Of a stretch of 63,155 nucleotides of DNA, positions 25,486-33,664 are shown piece by piece. Positions within the stretch are counted from its first letter, which is position 1. Each line of letters begins with the position of its first letter. Location: assembly GCA_031178065.1 (NCBI GenBank), contig JAPSJS010000013.1:1-63155 (forward strand), given 5' to 3'. This stretch comes from Altererythrobacter sp. Lineage in GTDB: Bacteria; Pseudomonadota; Alphaproteobacteria; Sphingomonadales; Sphingomonadaceae. The translations under genes were made by a program, and so were the position numbers. The notes below the pieces were generated by a model. The model saw nothing but the letters and a program-made list of their open reading frames with translations. It was not told the DNA's origin and made no database searches.

Positions 25486-25926
25486 ATGCTCTACGTGCTC
25501 CAACTGGCGCTTCTAGCGGTCGCTACAGCGATTGCATTCTGGCGCGGGGGCTGGCCCGAACGATCGATCGCAACGATCATGATCGCCTGGGTGGTGATCG
25601 ATCGAGTGTTCCACCTGATCTTTCCTGGCGCCGAGACATATCGCGTCGTCGACCTCTGGCACTTCGGAATCGATCTGTGCGGCCTTGCGGCGTTCCTCTT
25701 CGTCGCTCTGAAGGCCGACAGGATTTGGACCTTATGGGTATGCTCACTTCAATTGATCTCGGTCCTGGGTCACATCTTGCGCCTCATCGACGAGGCCATG
25801 TTCGAGATCGTTTACGCAATCTTCCTCAGGTTTCCTTTTTGGATCGCCATCGCCTTGCTCCTGTGGGCGTCCGTGCGTCGCGCATGGAGCGCTCCTCGTG
25901 AACGCGCCGCAGGTCGCTCCCCTTGA
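25486..25926 (+). CDS. hypothetical four-helix membrane protein
   Basis: A 146-residue protein with four hydrophobic segments (YVLQLALLAVATAIAFW, SIATIMIAWVVIDRVFHLIF, FGIDLCGLAAFLFVALKA, FEIVYAIFLRFPFWIAIALL) and a basic C-terminus. Not recognised. The 3' end overlaps the start of the following regulator by 29 bp. Confidence 0.62.
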   Translation: MLYVLQLALLAVATAIAFWRGGWPERSIATIMIAWVVIDRVFHLIFPGAETYRVVDLWHFGIDLCGLAAFLFVALKADRIWTLWVCSLQLISVLGHILRLIDEAMFEIVYAIFLRFPFWIAIALLLWASVRRAWSAPRERAAGRSP

Positions 25927-26560
25927 GGATGCAGCGGCTTCTCCCGCCTGTTCAGGGCCACCGCGGCCCGCATTTCATATTGTTGAGCCCGATCCAACGA
26001 TCGGGGCGGCACTTCGGGAGACCGCGGCCGGTCATGGCCACCATGTGCATGTCTATGCCAGCGTCTGGGAGATGAGGCACGGCGGACCGATGGATGGCGT
26101 GTTATTGATTCGCGAGGCTGGCGAATGGGAGGGCGGCGAGGGAACCCTTCGAGACATCAGGGCGATGGCCGAGCGACTGCCAATCGTCATGACCTCGACT
26201 GAAGTCCGCGCAGATAAGGTCGTAGCAGCCATGAAGGCGGGCGCCTTAGATTACTTGGACTTGAGGCTGCCGCCGGCCGCGTGGCGCGAAGTGATTGCGC
26301 GCATCGTCGGCGAGGCCAAGGCGCATGCAGAGGCGTGGGAGCGTTTGTCCATTGCGCAGCGGCGTCTGAGTGCGCTGACCAGGCGAGAAAAGGAGGTCTT
26401 TGAGCAGCTGGCTCAGGGAAGCGTCAACAAAGAGGTAGCGCAAGCCCTCGGGATAAGCCCCCGCACCGTCGAGATCCATCGCGCTAATTTGCTGGCGAAA
26501 CTTCGGGTCAAGAACATGGTTGAGGCCATGCATTTGCGCTACGCTTCCGGCAGGGGGTAA
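25898..26560 (+). CDS. FixJ-like regulator with degenerate receiver domain
   Basis: A 220-residue protein: a receiver-like domain at about 25-140 and a LuxR DNA-binding domain at about 150-215 (LTRREKEVFEQLAQGSVNKE, VAQALGISPRTVEIHRANLL). The receiver starts FHIVEPDPTIGAALRE, but the strand that should end in the phospho-accepting aspartate reads GVLLIREAG, and the conserved lysine region reads DLRLPP. Phosphorylation therefore looks impossible, and the domain may bind a protein or act constitutively. Translated from a GTG inside the preceding gene. Confidence 0.75.
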   Translation: MNAPQVAPLEDAAASPACSGPPRPAFHIVEPDPTIGAALRETAAGHGHHVHVYASVWEMRHGGPMDGVLLIREAGEWEGGEGTLRDIRAMAERLPIVMTSTEVRADKVVAAMKAGALDYLDLRLPPAAWREVIARIVGEAKAHAEAWERLSIAQRRLSALTRREKEVFEQLAQGSVNKEVAQALGISPRTVEIHRANLLAKLRVKNMVEAMHLRYASGRG

Positions 26561-26563
26561 CGC

Positions 26564-26692
26564 ATGAAGCCTTGGGGTGACGAGCCGGAGGAGCGCGCCG
26601 GCCTTGCGCAGCGGATCGAGCGGCTGATCTTCGGTGCGCTGATCGGCGCTTCATTTTTCGTTCTGGTCGCATCGCTGTTCAACGCGATTTGA
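26564..26692 (+). CDS. small single-pass membrane protein (42 aa)
   Basis: Starts 3 bp after the regulator stop. Charged N-terminus (MKPWGDEPEERAGLAQRIER), then a hydrophobic helix (LIFGALIGASFFVLVASLF) to the end. The close spacing and the clean charged-then-hydrophobic pattern support a real gene. Function unknown. Confidence 0.55.
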   Translation: MKPWGDEPEERAGLAQRIERLIFGALIGASFFVLVASLFNAI

Positions 26693-26800
26693 TCTCAGAA
26701 TCCGCCGGCCGCGCGAGTAAAGGCAGGCGCAGGATGTTGGGGAACATAGCTGGAACAAGAGTGCTTGACCGACTCGGGTGGCGGCGCGCATCGCGAGGGC

Positions 26801-27154
26801 ATGGCCCGCCGCTCCACACTCCCGCGCGTGATCGACGAACGCGCCTTTCCTATTCGGGTGCTGATCAGGGACCGACCATCGGATTTCCTCCGCTGGTCGG
26901 CCGAGGAGATCTGGCTTCACGAAAATCTCGGTGCTGGCCAGTTCGCCATGCACGGGCGAGACGGCTATAATGGCCACACGAAGGCGTTCTACTTCTGCAT
27001 GATCGACGCGGCGCAGCGCTTCCTTGATGCGCACCCGCATCATGAACTGGCAGACGGAACATCGATGGCGCAGCATGTCGTCGAGGCGCGTCGCTGGGCT
27101 GCCAAGCCCGAGAGGGAGCGGATCGCTTTCGGATTCGGCTATCCAAGCAAGTGA
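26801..27154 (+). CDS. hypothetical protein
   Basis: A 117-residue protein (IRVLIRDRPSDFLRWSAEEI, WLHENLGAGQFAMHGRDGYN, FYFCMIDAAQRFLDAHPHHE). A mix of aromatic and charged residues suggests a folded soluble protein. I do not recognise the family. The frame is open upstream to a TTG at 26765; the ATG at 26801 is preferred. Confidence 0.5.
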   Translation: MARRSTLPRVIDERAFPIRVLIRDRPSDFLRWSAEEIWLHENLGAGQFAMHGRDGYNGHTKAFYFCMIDAAQRFLDAHPHHELADGTSMAQHVVEARRWAAKPERERIAFGFGYPSK

Positions 27155-27503
27155 GGCTTCGAGATTTGTAACCTCTACCGCATGACCCGCTCGAACGATG
27201 AGGTCGCCCGCGTCTTCCGCGTCGACAGCACAATCGACAACGCGGCCGAGGCGCCTCGAGCATGTATTGGCCGGAGCTGCGCTCGTCACCAAAACATATT
27301 TAGCTGGAGTTTTGTTCGGCTTTTATCGTGCGCGCAGTGCTACTTGTGCGGCGATTCCGCGCCTGCAGTTGACATCCTTAGCCTCGTCCACAAGTCTCGG
27401 GCCCCGTGGGGCATCTATTGCGGCAATCCAGCACGCAGGTTGCGGGAGCGAGAAAGAAGAATCCAAGCGCTTGAAAAGCAGCTGGTCGGCCGATTGACAG
27501 CAC
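27155..27503. other. stretch without a recognised gene
   Basis: About 350 bp between the hypothetical gene ending at 27154 and the hairpin before the minus-strand tail spike. Open frames here are short, lack ribosome-binding sites and show no protein-like pattern. It may be decayed sequence. Confidence 0.5.
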
Positions 27504-27529
27504 ACCCCGCCTGACGTCGACGGCGGGGT
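27504..27529 (-). terminator. hairpin at the 3' end of the Tat-signal tail spike gene
   Basis: ACCCCGCC (27504-27511), 10-base loop, GGCGGGGT (27522-27529), eight perfect base pairs reaching the stop codon. No T-run follows on the minus strand, so any termination would not be of the classical intrinsic type. Confidence 0.45.
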
Positions 27530-29250
27530 CATGCTTCAATCGACCCGAAATTCTTCCAAGAACCCGGATTGCCGCTCGCGACACATACAGCACCGACGTG
27601 ACCGCCGGCAGCGGGGTTTGTGAAATACACGATGTCGCCACGCGTCCAGGTGCCCGTTGTTGGAGCGGCCGAGGCCTGCCAGGTAACCTTCTTCGTGCCG
27701 TTGTGGACGGTCCATGTGCCCGCAGCCGGGATGGCAACTGCTGCGTTGCCGGCTGGGCCTTCCACCACGATGGCGGGATTTGAACCCGAAGACGCATTTT
27801 TCGCCACCACACCCGGCCCGGTACCGGTGTTCGTCCCTCGAACCGCGGGCCCTGACGAACTGGTCGTCTCGAAGTTCTGAGCTTGTGACTGCATCTTCTT
27901 GTAGCCGGCCATCCCAAGGACGATCGGGCGGGTTGCTCCAGATACATCGATGCGCTGGCCCGGGCCGGCATTCGGATCATATCCTTCGATATAGGGCACA
28001 TTGTCGCTGTCGATCCGGTTCTCGACGCCGGTATCGACAATCCAAGTGGTGTCGGCGCCGAAGCACTCGCAGCGCTTGGGAGAAAAGCGATTACGCGTAC
28101 CTGCCAGCCGCGCCAGCTTAAAGCCTTGCCCAACCCACTCTAGCGAGTTGTCAGTGAACCAGTTGCCATTCGGTGCGTAGACAGAGTCGTCGATGTAGAT
28201 GTGGCCCGCCTGCGGTTCGTAAAGCGCTCCGGCAAAGGAGAAACCGTCATCGCCGCCGAACCACCGGCCACTGATGAACTCGTTCGAGTTGACCCAGCTC
28301 TCAGAAGTCTCAGCGGAAAGCCAGACGCCAACGTTGTGGTGGTGCATCTCGCCGAAGATGAACCGATTATACACGCAGCCTTTGCCATTGGCGTGAAGCC
28401 AGACCCCTCTCGTGGCATACGAGCCTGAGATCTCAAAGTGGCCGTGATAGACGTTCTGAAAGTAGAACCCCACGCGGTCCTTGGTGAAGTCGTAATTCGG
28501 CCACTGGACCTTCAGTCCCCCGGTAATGCGAGGGCCGAGCAGTCGCTGCCCAGGGGGCGCAGCGTATCGCACGGCGATCCCATCGTGCAGCGGGACGAGT
28601 TCGGAGTTCTGTGCTCGTACGACCGGCACTTCTGAAAGGTCGATCGTGTTGCTCGCCGCATACCGCCTGTTCTGGAAGACGAGAGCACATCCAGGATTGG
28701 CAGCGACTGCCGCCGCAGCCCTGGTGATGGCAAGGAGATCGTCAGTTTTGCCATCGCCGACGGCGCCAAACTGCTCAGGGTAGATGCCTTGCCTACGTAC
28801 CGCGCTCTGCAGCGTCTCAGTGATTGCATCGACCCCGGCCTGTACGAAGCCGAGTACCGTCGCGCCGACGGAGGACCGAAGATAGCCGATGAAGCCCGCG
28901 ATGGTGCTCCAGAGAGCGCCACCGTGCCCGTCATCGGAACCTATCATCGTGTCACCGTCGGGTGACGCGAGGGCGGCGGCGGTTCTCTCGTTGTAGAGAA
29001 GATCAGAGCCGTCCGCTGTGCGCTGGCGAACTTCTGCCAGGCCGGCGCTAGAATCGACCCGCTTGAAGAATGCACCATTAGGCGTAGCCCCTTCGGCTTC
29101 TGCCAAAGGTAAGTCCACGAAGATACGCTGAAACTCAACGATATCCGAGACTCGATCGCGCGCCAGTTCTGCGGCTGCGACAGAGGGGACGGCGGCGGCG
29201 CCGACGATGCCACCAAGCGCAGCACGGCGCGTAACGTTTCGTTTGACCAT
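27529..29250 (-). CDS. pectate-lyase-fold tail-spike homologue with twin-arginine signal
   Basis: A 573-residue protein. It starts with a Tat-like signal (KRNVTRRAALGGIVGAAAVP, AAA cleavage region). Residues of about 95-170 resemble the linker of phage tail spikes (SSVGATVLGFVQAGVDAI, then QFGAVGDGKTDD). The right-handed beta-helix follows (GCVYNRFIFGEMHHHNVGVW, DTTWIVDTGVENRIDS), ending with GTWTRGDIVYFTNP. From residue 165 on it is homologous to the tail spike at 30251-32104, which is on the opposite strand and has no signal. An ATG-less extension upstream to 29367 is unlikely. Export to the periplasm or beyond is inferred. Confidence 0.82.
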   Translation of the reverse strand: MVKRNVTRRAALGGIVGAAAVPSVAAAELARDRVSDIVEFQRIFVDLPLAEAEGATPNGAFFKRVDSSAGLAEVRQRTADGSDLLYNERTAAALASPDGDTMIGSDDGHGGALWSTIAGFIGYLRSSVGATVLGFVQAGVDAITETLQSAVRRQGIYPEQFGAVGDGKTDDLLAITRAAAAVAANPGCALVFQNRRYAASNTIDLSEVPVVRAQNSELVPLHDGIAVRYAAPPGQRLLGPRITGGLKVQWPNYDFTKDRVGFYFQNVYHGHFEISGSYATRGVWLHANGKGCVYNRFIFGEMHHHNVGVWLSAETSESWVNSNEFISGRWFGGDDGFSFAGALYEPQAGHIYIDDSVYAPNGNWFTDNSLEWVGQGFKLARLAGTRNRFSPKRCECFGADTTWIVDTGVENRIDSDNVPYIEGYDPNAGPGQRIDVSGATRPIVLGMAGYKKMQSQAQNFETTSSSGPAVRGTNTGTGPGVVAKNASSGSNPAIVVEGPAGNAAVAIPAAGTWTVHNGTKKVTWQASAAPTTGTWTRGDIVYFTNPAAGGHVGAVCVASGNPGSWKNFGSIEA

Positions 29251-29483
29251 CACGACAGTTTCGCTGGCGCCTGGATTCGCTGCAAGGGATAGTTTGGAAA
29301 TCTGCCAGCAGAAACTGTCCTGCGACGCAGCCGCCTTTCCCCATGGTCGCGACGTGCCGAGAACCAACTCGCCATAATCGCGCGGGAGCCTGGCCGGCGA
29401 GTTCGCTGCGGCGATCTACGCTCGGGCTGAGGCGTTCAGACTCGCTTACGCGCCTGCATTCTGGGCGCTTTGCTGCCACTTCG

Positions 29484-29861
29484 TCAATCGTCTATCGGCC
29501 ATCCCAGATCCCTGTAGGCATCGAACGTAGCCCGCGTCAGCCGAAACGTAAGCGCGATCACGTCCGCCTGCTCAAACACCGCGAACAGTTGATCGGCCTT
29601 AAACAGGCCGTCCCGACGTTGGGTCTCGAAGTCAGGCGTCCTGCTCTCACCGCGGCGCATCGCCTCCACGGCCTCGATCCGCTCAGCTGCGCTATCCACT
29701 TCCGCAAACTCACCGATCAGGCGTTGCTCATACCACTCTGCACCAACGGTCTCGCCCTTGATGCAGACTGCGCCAAACTCTCCGGCCTGTGCGTCCGTGA
29801 CTTGTGCGTAGACCGTGCCCGCTGGCAGCAAGAGAAATGTCTGTCGATCGACGATGTTCAC
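29484..29861 (-). CDS. hypothetical phage-type protein
   Basis: A 125-residue protein (FLLLPAGTVYAQVTDAQAGE, FGAVCIKGETVGAEWYEQRL, DQLFAVFEQADVIALTFRLT). It is located 233 bp upstream of the Tat-signal tail spike on the same strand, and I recognise only its phage-like setting. The 29251-29483 gap holds no gene. Confidence 0.58.
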   Translation of the reverse strand: MNIVDRQTFLLLPAGTVYAQVTDAQAGEFGAVCIKGETVGAEWYEQRLIGEFAEVDSAAERIEAVEAMRRGESRTPDFETQRRDGLFKADQLFAVFEQADVIALTFRLTRATFDAYRDLGWPIDD

Positions 29862-30061
29862 GAAGCCTCCTCCTGCCCCACAACTTGCGGTCGCTGGTTT
29901 CCCCCCAGGCTACTGAAGGCTTGCCTCGAAGCAAAGCGGGTGTTCGGCATGGCGTACATAGGAGGATCAAAGCAGGGTATAATCAGATACATTCGTTGAC
30001 TTTTTGAGGAACATGTGCTACGGACGCATCACACATCGTCGGGATGACAGAGGTGTAAGCA

Positions 30062-30196
30062 ATGCAGGACGTTCACGTAAGTTTTCGGGCCAACTCTGCT
30101 GTCGTGGCGGAGTTGGCCCGGCGCGCCGAGAAGGCGGGCTGCTCTGTGTCCGAGTACCTGCGTGCCGTTGTGCGCGAGAAGGTCGGGCTCCAATGA
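30062..30196 (+). CDS. ribbon-helix-helix small protein (44 aa)
   Basis: Pattern of a ribbon-helix-helix DNA-binding protein: strand DVHVSFRANS, helix 1 VVAELARRAEKAGC, turn SVSEY, helix 2 LRAVVREKV. A perfect TATAAT stands at 29978-29983 upstream, though without a clear -35. Between two divergently oriented late gene groups, it is well placed to regulate them. A 24-residue frame overlapping its stop (ATGA at 30193) is probably not a gene. Confidence 0.65.
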   Translation: MQDVHVSFRANSAVVAELARRAEKAGCSVSEYLRAVVREKVGLQ

Positions 30197-30220
30197 GCCG
30201 CGCTTCATCTGCACCGAAGT

Positions 30221-30244
30221 CCCCGATGCTCACGAACATCGGGG
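30221..30244 (+). promoter_or_regulatory. 8-bp hairpin covering the tail spike ribosome-binding site
   Basis: CCCCGATG (30221-30228), loop CTCACGAA, CATCGGGG (30237-30244). The right arm ends in the G-run that should act as ribosome-binding site for the ATG at 30251. Folding would hide it, suggesting translational control of the late genes. Confidence 0.55.
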
Positions 30245-30250
30245 GCTGCT

Positions 30251-32104
30251 ATGAACAAATTCTATGAGACTCTGACGAACCTGCGCGGTGACGTGCTGTT
30301 CGGATACCGCACTCAGGTGGTCGACCCAACGGGCGCGATCGTCGATATCTACAAGGATCGCAACGGCACGCGGTTCACCGATAGCAGCGGCAACATCGTC
30401 AACTATGCCGAGGCCAGTACCGATACAGGCATGGCCGAGTTCTACTGGACGGCTGCGACCGGACATATCCTCCAGATCACTGATAGCAGTGGCGAACTAG
30501 CCCGTCCTCCGATCATCGGTGTCGGTGACAACTATGTGCTGGGCAACCTCTCGGGCGACCTCCCCACGACCGCAATTGACGGACTGGATGCCACGCTCGC
30601 GGCGAAGGCAGACACCACCTACGTTGACACCGGCCTTGCTGAAAAGGTCCCCACTGCCGACCTCGCCTCTACCGATACCGGCAAGGGGGCGGCGATGGTC
30701 AAGCTGACTTCCGGCGGGGACGTTCAGGAGGCCATTCAATACGTCACCCCCGAAATGTTCGGTGCGGCAGCAGACGGCATCACTGACGACAAGATCGCGA
30801 TCGACGCGGCGATTGCGTTCGTCGCGGCTAATTCCGGCACGCATCTTCTATTCAATCAGAAGAGCTACGCCACCAGCGGAACGGTGGACCTCACGACGGT
30901 GAAGGTCACAGTTTCGCGGGGAGCAACGATCGTCCCCACTCACGATGGAACCGCTGTGCAGTACGCCGGAGCCTCCGGCACGATCATTCAGTCTCCGCGC
31001 TTAGAAGGTAATCTCCGTGTTGCTTGGGCGACAGTTGATTGGACCAAGGACCGTCTCGCGTTCCTTATCCAGAACTGTTACTTTGGCGTGTTCGGTGTTT
31101 CGTGGTACAACGCCACGCGCGGCATCAAGGTTCATGGCAACGGCACCGGCTGCGTTTACAACGAGATCACCATTGGTGAAGGCTTCCGGGCCAATGTAGG
31201 CATCTGGCTGTCCAGTGAGACGGCAACGGGATGGTCGAACGCGAACAAGTTCTCTGGCGGGCGTCTGTATGGCGCGAGAGCCGTGGCAGGCTCTCTTTAC
31301 GAAGCGCAGGCCGGTCACATTTGTTTCGATGACAGCTTGTATCAATCGAATGGTAACGAATTTGACCTGTCCCTTGAATGGTCCGGAACAGGCTTCCGGC
31401 TAGCCCGCATGGGCGGCATTCGAAACCGGCTCTATCCGCGGTATGCGGAGTTGGACAGCGGCGACACCACCTGGATTGTCGATACCGGTACCGAAAATCT
31501 GATCGACTGCGAAGGCGTGGCCTACCTCGCTGGCTACGACCCGTCTCTCGCAGGTTCAGCGAACCGAGTGGACGTCTCCGGCGCAACCAGGCCGATGGTT
31601 CGCGGGCAACAGTCGTACTTCGATGCTGGCGGCACGGGCGCTGACATTCGTAAAGTCCAAAGCACGACCAGACCGGCGATATGGGCGCAAAACTCTGGCT
31701 CGGGCGCGGCTGTTCGGGCGCAGAACACCAGTAGTGGGGCCAACCCGGCCCTTGAGGTGGTTGGGGCGTCCGGCGGGGCCGGGGTTTCCATTCCGGCGGC
31801 GGGGACGTGGACCGTCTTTAACGGCACAAAAAAGGTTGCATGGTCCAGCGCCATCGCCCCCTCGACAGGAGCGTGGACGAGAGGCGATATCGCGTGGATC
31901 ACGAATCCCTCCACGGGGGGCCCTGTGGGCTGGATTTGCACCGCCAGCGGAACGCCCGGCACGTGGGTTCCTTTGGGGATTGCCGGAGCAAGCCGCGCTG
32001 CGGCGGTCACAGACCCTGCGGGCGGCACTACCGTAGACACTGAGTGTCGGGCCCAACTAGCGGCGCTGATCGACTCCCTGCAAGCTGCGGGACTGATGGC
32101 ATGA
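30251..32104 (+). CDS. phage tail spike protein, pectate-lyase fold
   Basis: A 617-residue protein. The N-terminal 150 residues form a virion-attachment region (KFYETLTNLRGDVLFGYRTQ, DPTGAIVDIYKDRNGTRFTD, FYWTAATGHILQI), with the typical layout of short-tail phage spikes. A beta-helix starts at VTPEMFGAAADGITDDKIAI and runs to about 480, with GTWTRGDI-like GAWTRGDIAWITNP, then a C-terminal helix (ECRAQLAALIDSLQAAGLMA). It should bind or cut a surface polysaccharide. It heads a coupled late cluster; its stop overlaps the next start (ATGA). Confidence 0.85.
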   Translation: MNKFYETLTNLRGDVLFGYRTQVVDPTGAIVDIYKDRNGTRFTDSSGNIVNYAEASTDTGMAEFYWTAATGHILQITDSSGELARPPIIGVGDNYVLGNLSGDLPTTAIDGLDATLAAKADTTYVDTGLAEKVPTADLASTDTGKGAAMVKLTSGGDVQEAIQYVTPEMFGAAADGITDDKIAIDAAIAFVAANSGTHLLFNQKSYATSGTVDLTTVKVTVSRGATIVPTHDGTAVQYAGASGTIIQSPRLEGNLRVAWATVDWTKDRLAFLIQNCYFGVFGVSWYNATRGIKVHGNGTGCVYNEITIGEGFRANVGIWLSSETATGWSNANKFSGGRLYGARAVAGSLYEAQAGHICFDDSLYQSNGNEFDLSLEWSGTGFRLARMGGIRNRLYPRYAELDSGDTTWIVDTGTENLIDCEGVAYLAGYDPSLAGSANRVDVSGATRPMVRGQQSYFDAGGTGADIRKVQSTTRPAIWAQNSGSGAAVRAQNTSSGANPALEVVGASGGAGVSIPAAGTWTVFNGTKKVAWSSAIAPSTGAWTRGDIAWITNPSTGGPVGWICTASGTPGTWVPLGIAGASRAAAVTDPAGGTTVDTECRAQLAALIDSLQAAGLMA

Positions 32105-32199
32105 CCGATCGTCGCTCCATCACCCTCATGGCCCTGCTGGCCCTTTCGGTCATCAGCAGCGCGCCCTCTGCCTTCTACGTGTGGAGGCGGTGCAGATGA
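32101..32199 (+). CDS. 32-residue single-pass membrane peptide
   Basis: Sits between the tail spike and the next gene with four-base ATGA overlaps on both sides (32101-32104 and 32196-32199), so it is almost certainly translated. Short charged start (MTDRRS), hydrophobic helix (ITLMALLALSVISSAPSAF), then YVWRRCR with a terminal basic cluster and one cysteine. The topology suits a small lysis-related or assembly membrane protein, but no family is recognised. Confidence 0.7.
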   Translation: MTDRRSITLMALLALSVISSAPSAFYVWRRCR

Positions 32200-32633
32200 C
32201 CACGCGAGCAAACACAGGGGTTTACTCGGCCAGCTTCAATCCCTTCCGCTATCTCTCTGCCGCCGCGTCAGGAGATATCGAGGCACAGCGAACCCTCGCT
32301 GAGCGGGGCATCGAACTCGCCATAGCGCAAGGCGATCTGCTTACAGCGCTGGACTCTGCAGTTTTCGCCCGGCTGGCAGCGGCGCAGGGCTCGCGCGGCG
32401 ACAAGGGGCGACTGCTCTCGATCCTGGCGTTGGCAAGCTCCCTCACCTCCGAGGATGAGGGGGACTTACGCGAAAGCCTTACGGCCGAAAGCCTCGCGCT
32501 AGTCTCGCTCCTTGCCGATGACGGCGAGGAATGTGCCGATCAGTTTCTGCTCAGCATAGCGGAGCATTCCACGCCCACCGCTGTCGAGCTCTCCAAACAT
32601 TTGCGAGCTGCGATGCTCGACAAGGGGGAATAA
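32196..32633 (+). CDS. hypothetical late phage protein
   Basis: A 145-residue protein, entirely helical in appearance (AAASGDIEAQRTLAERGIEL, ALDSAVFARLAAAQGSRGDK, SIAEHSTPTAVELSKHLRAA), with the flavour of a TPR- or Sel1-like repeat though no clear repeat unit is seen. Coupled at both ends: ATGA with the peptide before it, TAATG with the ejection-type protein after it. Confidence 0.68.
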   Translation: MTTRANTGVYSASFNPFRYLSAAASGDIEAQRTLAERGIELAIAQGDLLTALDSAVFARLAAAQGSRGDKGRLLSILALASSLTSEDEGDLRESLTAESLALVSLLADDGEECADQFLLSIAEHSTPTAVELSKHLRAAMLDKGE

Positions 32634-33664
32634 TGTACCAGCTAGCACAGGGTGCCCAACCCGATCCCATGCTTGCGGCGTCCTTTCGCAGGGCCAAGCC
32701 CGGACTTTTCGGCTCCAGAAGGAAGAGCCCCAGCAGATACCTTGAGTTGCCTCAAGGGCAGGACGGCCAGCCGGTAGTCCCGGGTCCGATTAGCGGGTTC
32801 GGTGGCGGAACGTGGAATCTCGATGGCAGCCAGGCCACCGCGCCCGATGGTGCGTCGGCCATGGCGCAGCCGAGTGCACACCCGTCACAAGACGCCGGCA
32901 ACATCGGAATGGATAACCCGGCACCGAACACTGGCCCGCTTGGTGGTTCGATGCGCCAGCCGTTCGACTATGAGCGGGCGCTTGAGGTCCTAAAAGGCGA
33001 CCAGGGCAAGCCGAAGGCGTGGCAATACGCGCTTGCTGCTGTGGGCGATGCTCTGGCTATGAACAGCGGTTACCAGCCTTACGCGGTCCAGAACCTCACC
33101 GCAGCGCGCAACGAGCAGGCTCAGCGCCAGCGCGAGGCTGCCGCGCAAGTCCTTGGTTGGCGGTATAACGATTACGCTCGCAACCAGGAGGCGGACCTTC
33201 GGGCGGCAGCACCGTTCTCCAGCGGTCGGGATCGGGTGCAGTTCGATCCGGCCACCGGGCAGTCGCGCGTCATCCACGATGGTGCCGAGGACTTCCAGAC
33301 CTATGCCGACGAACTTGGCCTTGCGCCGGGCAGCGAGGAATATTCCAAGGCCGTCGAGGACTTTGTCCTGCGCTCCGCTGGCCCCTCTGCCTACGAGCGC
33401 GACGTACAGTTGGACGACCACCGAACCGGCAACGATGCCGAGCTTGAGCGCATCCGCAATGGCTTCCGTGTCGGCCTCGAGCAGCTGCGCCAGGGCAACC
33501 GCCGGGGCATGGTCGATTACCGCAATGCCAACCCGGCCCCACTCCGGTCGCGGAGTAAGGCGGGTTCTAACTCGTTGGTGACGGTCAAGACTCCTGCGGA
33601 GGCTGCGAAGCTTCCCAAGGGGACGCGGTATCGTGGCCCCGATGGGGTGGTGCGCGAACGATGA
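32633..33664 (+). CDS. phage ejection-type structural protein
   Basis: A 343-residue protein rich in Q, P and G in the first 110 residues, then helical (RALEVLKGDQGKPKAWQYAL, NLTAARNEQAQRQREAAAQV), ending with VKTPAEAAKLPKGTRYRGPD, GVVRER. This C-terminal motif (EAAKLPxGTxYRxPDG) is common in phage virion proteins ejected with DNA. Its stop overlaps the start of the giant protein, matching the order of internal proteins in short-tailed phages. Confidence 0.68.
   Translation: MYQLAQGAQPDPMLAASFRRAKPGLFGSRRKSPSRYLELPQGQDGQPVVPGPISGFGGGTWNLDGSQATAPDGASAMAQPSAHPSQDAGNIGMDNPAPNTGPLGGSMRQPFDYERALEVLKGDQGKPKAWQYALAAVGDALAMNSGYQPYAVQNLTAARNEQAQRQREAAAQVLGWRYNDYARNQEADLRAAAPFSSGRDRVQFDPATGQSRVIHDGAEDFQTYADELGLAPGSEEYSKAVEDFVLRSAGPSAYERDVQLDDHRTGNDAELERIRNGFRVGLEQLRQGNRRGMVDYRNANPAPLRSRSKAGSNSLVTVKTPAEAAKLPKGTRYRGPDGVVRER

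Noticed and set aside
17316-27154. A known anti-phage defence system in the cargo
   Set aside because: No recognisable nuclease-helicase, TIR, CBASS, retron, restriction or toxin-antitoxin set was found. The nuclease-fold and HhH proteins alone do not define a known system.
27182-27514. Possible gene in the gap before the minus-strand tail spike
   Set aside because: Overlapping short frames on both strands, no ribosome-binding site, no protein-like composition.
30193-30267. A 24-residue frame between the ribbon-helix-helix gene and the tail spike
   Set aside because: It overlaps both neighbours, but its sequence is set by the hairpin at 30221-30244 and has no protein character.
27529-32104. 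Invertible segment exchanging the two tail spikes
   Set aside because: The homologous genes are inverted, but their DNA similarity looks too low for frequent recombination, and no invertase gene or exact inverted repeats flank them.
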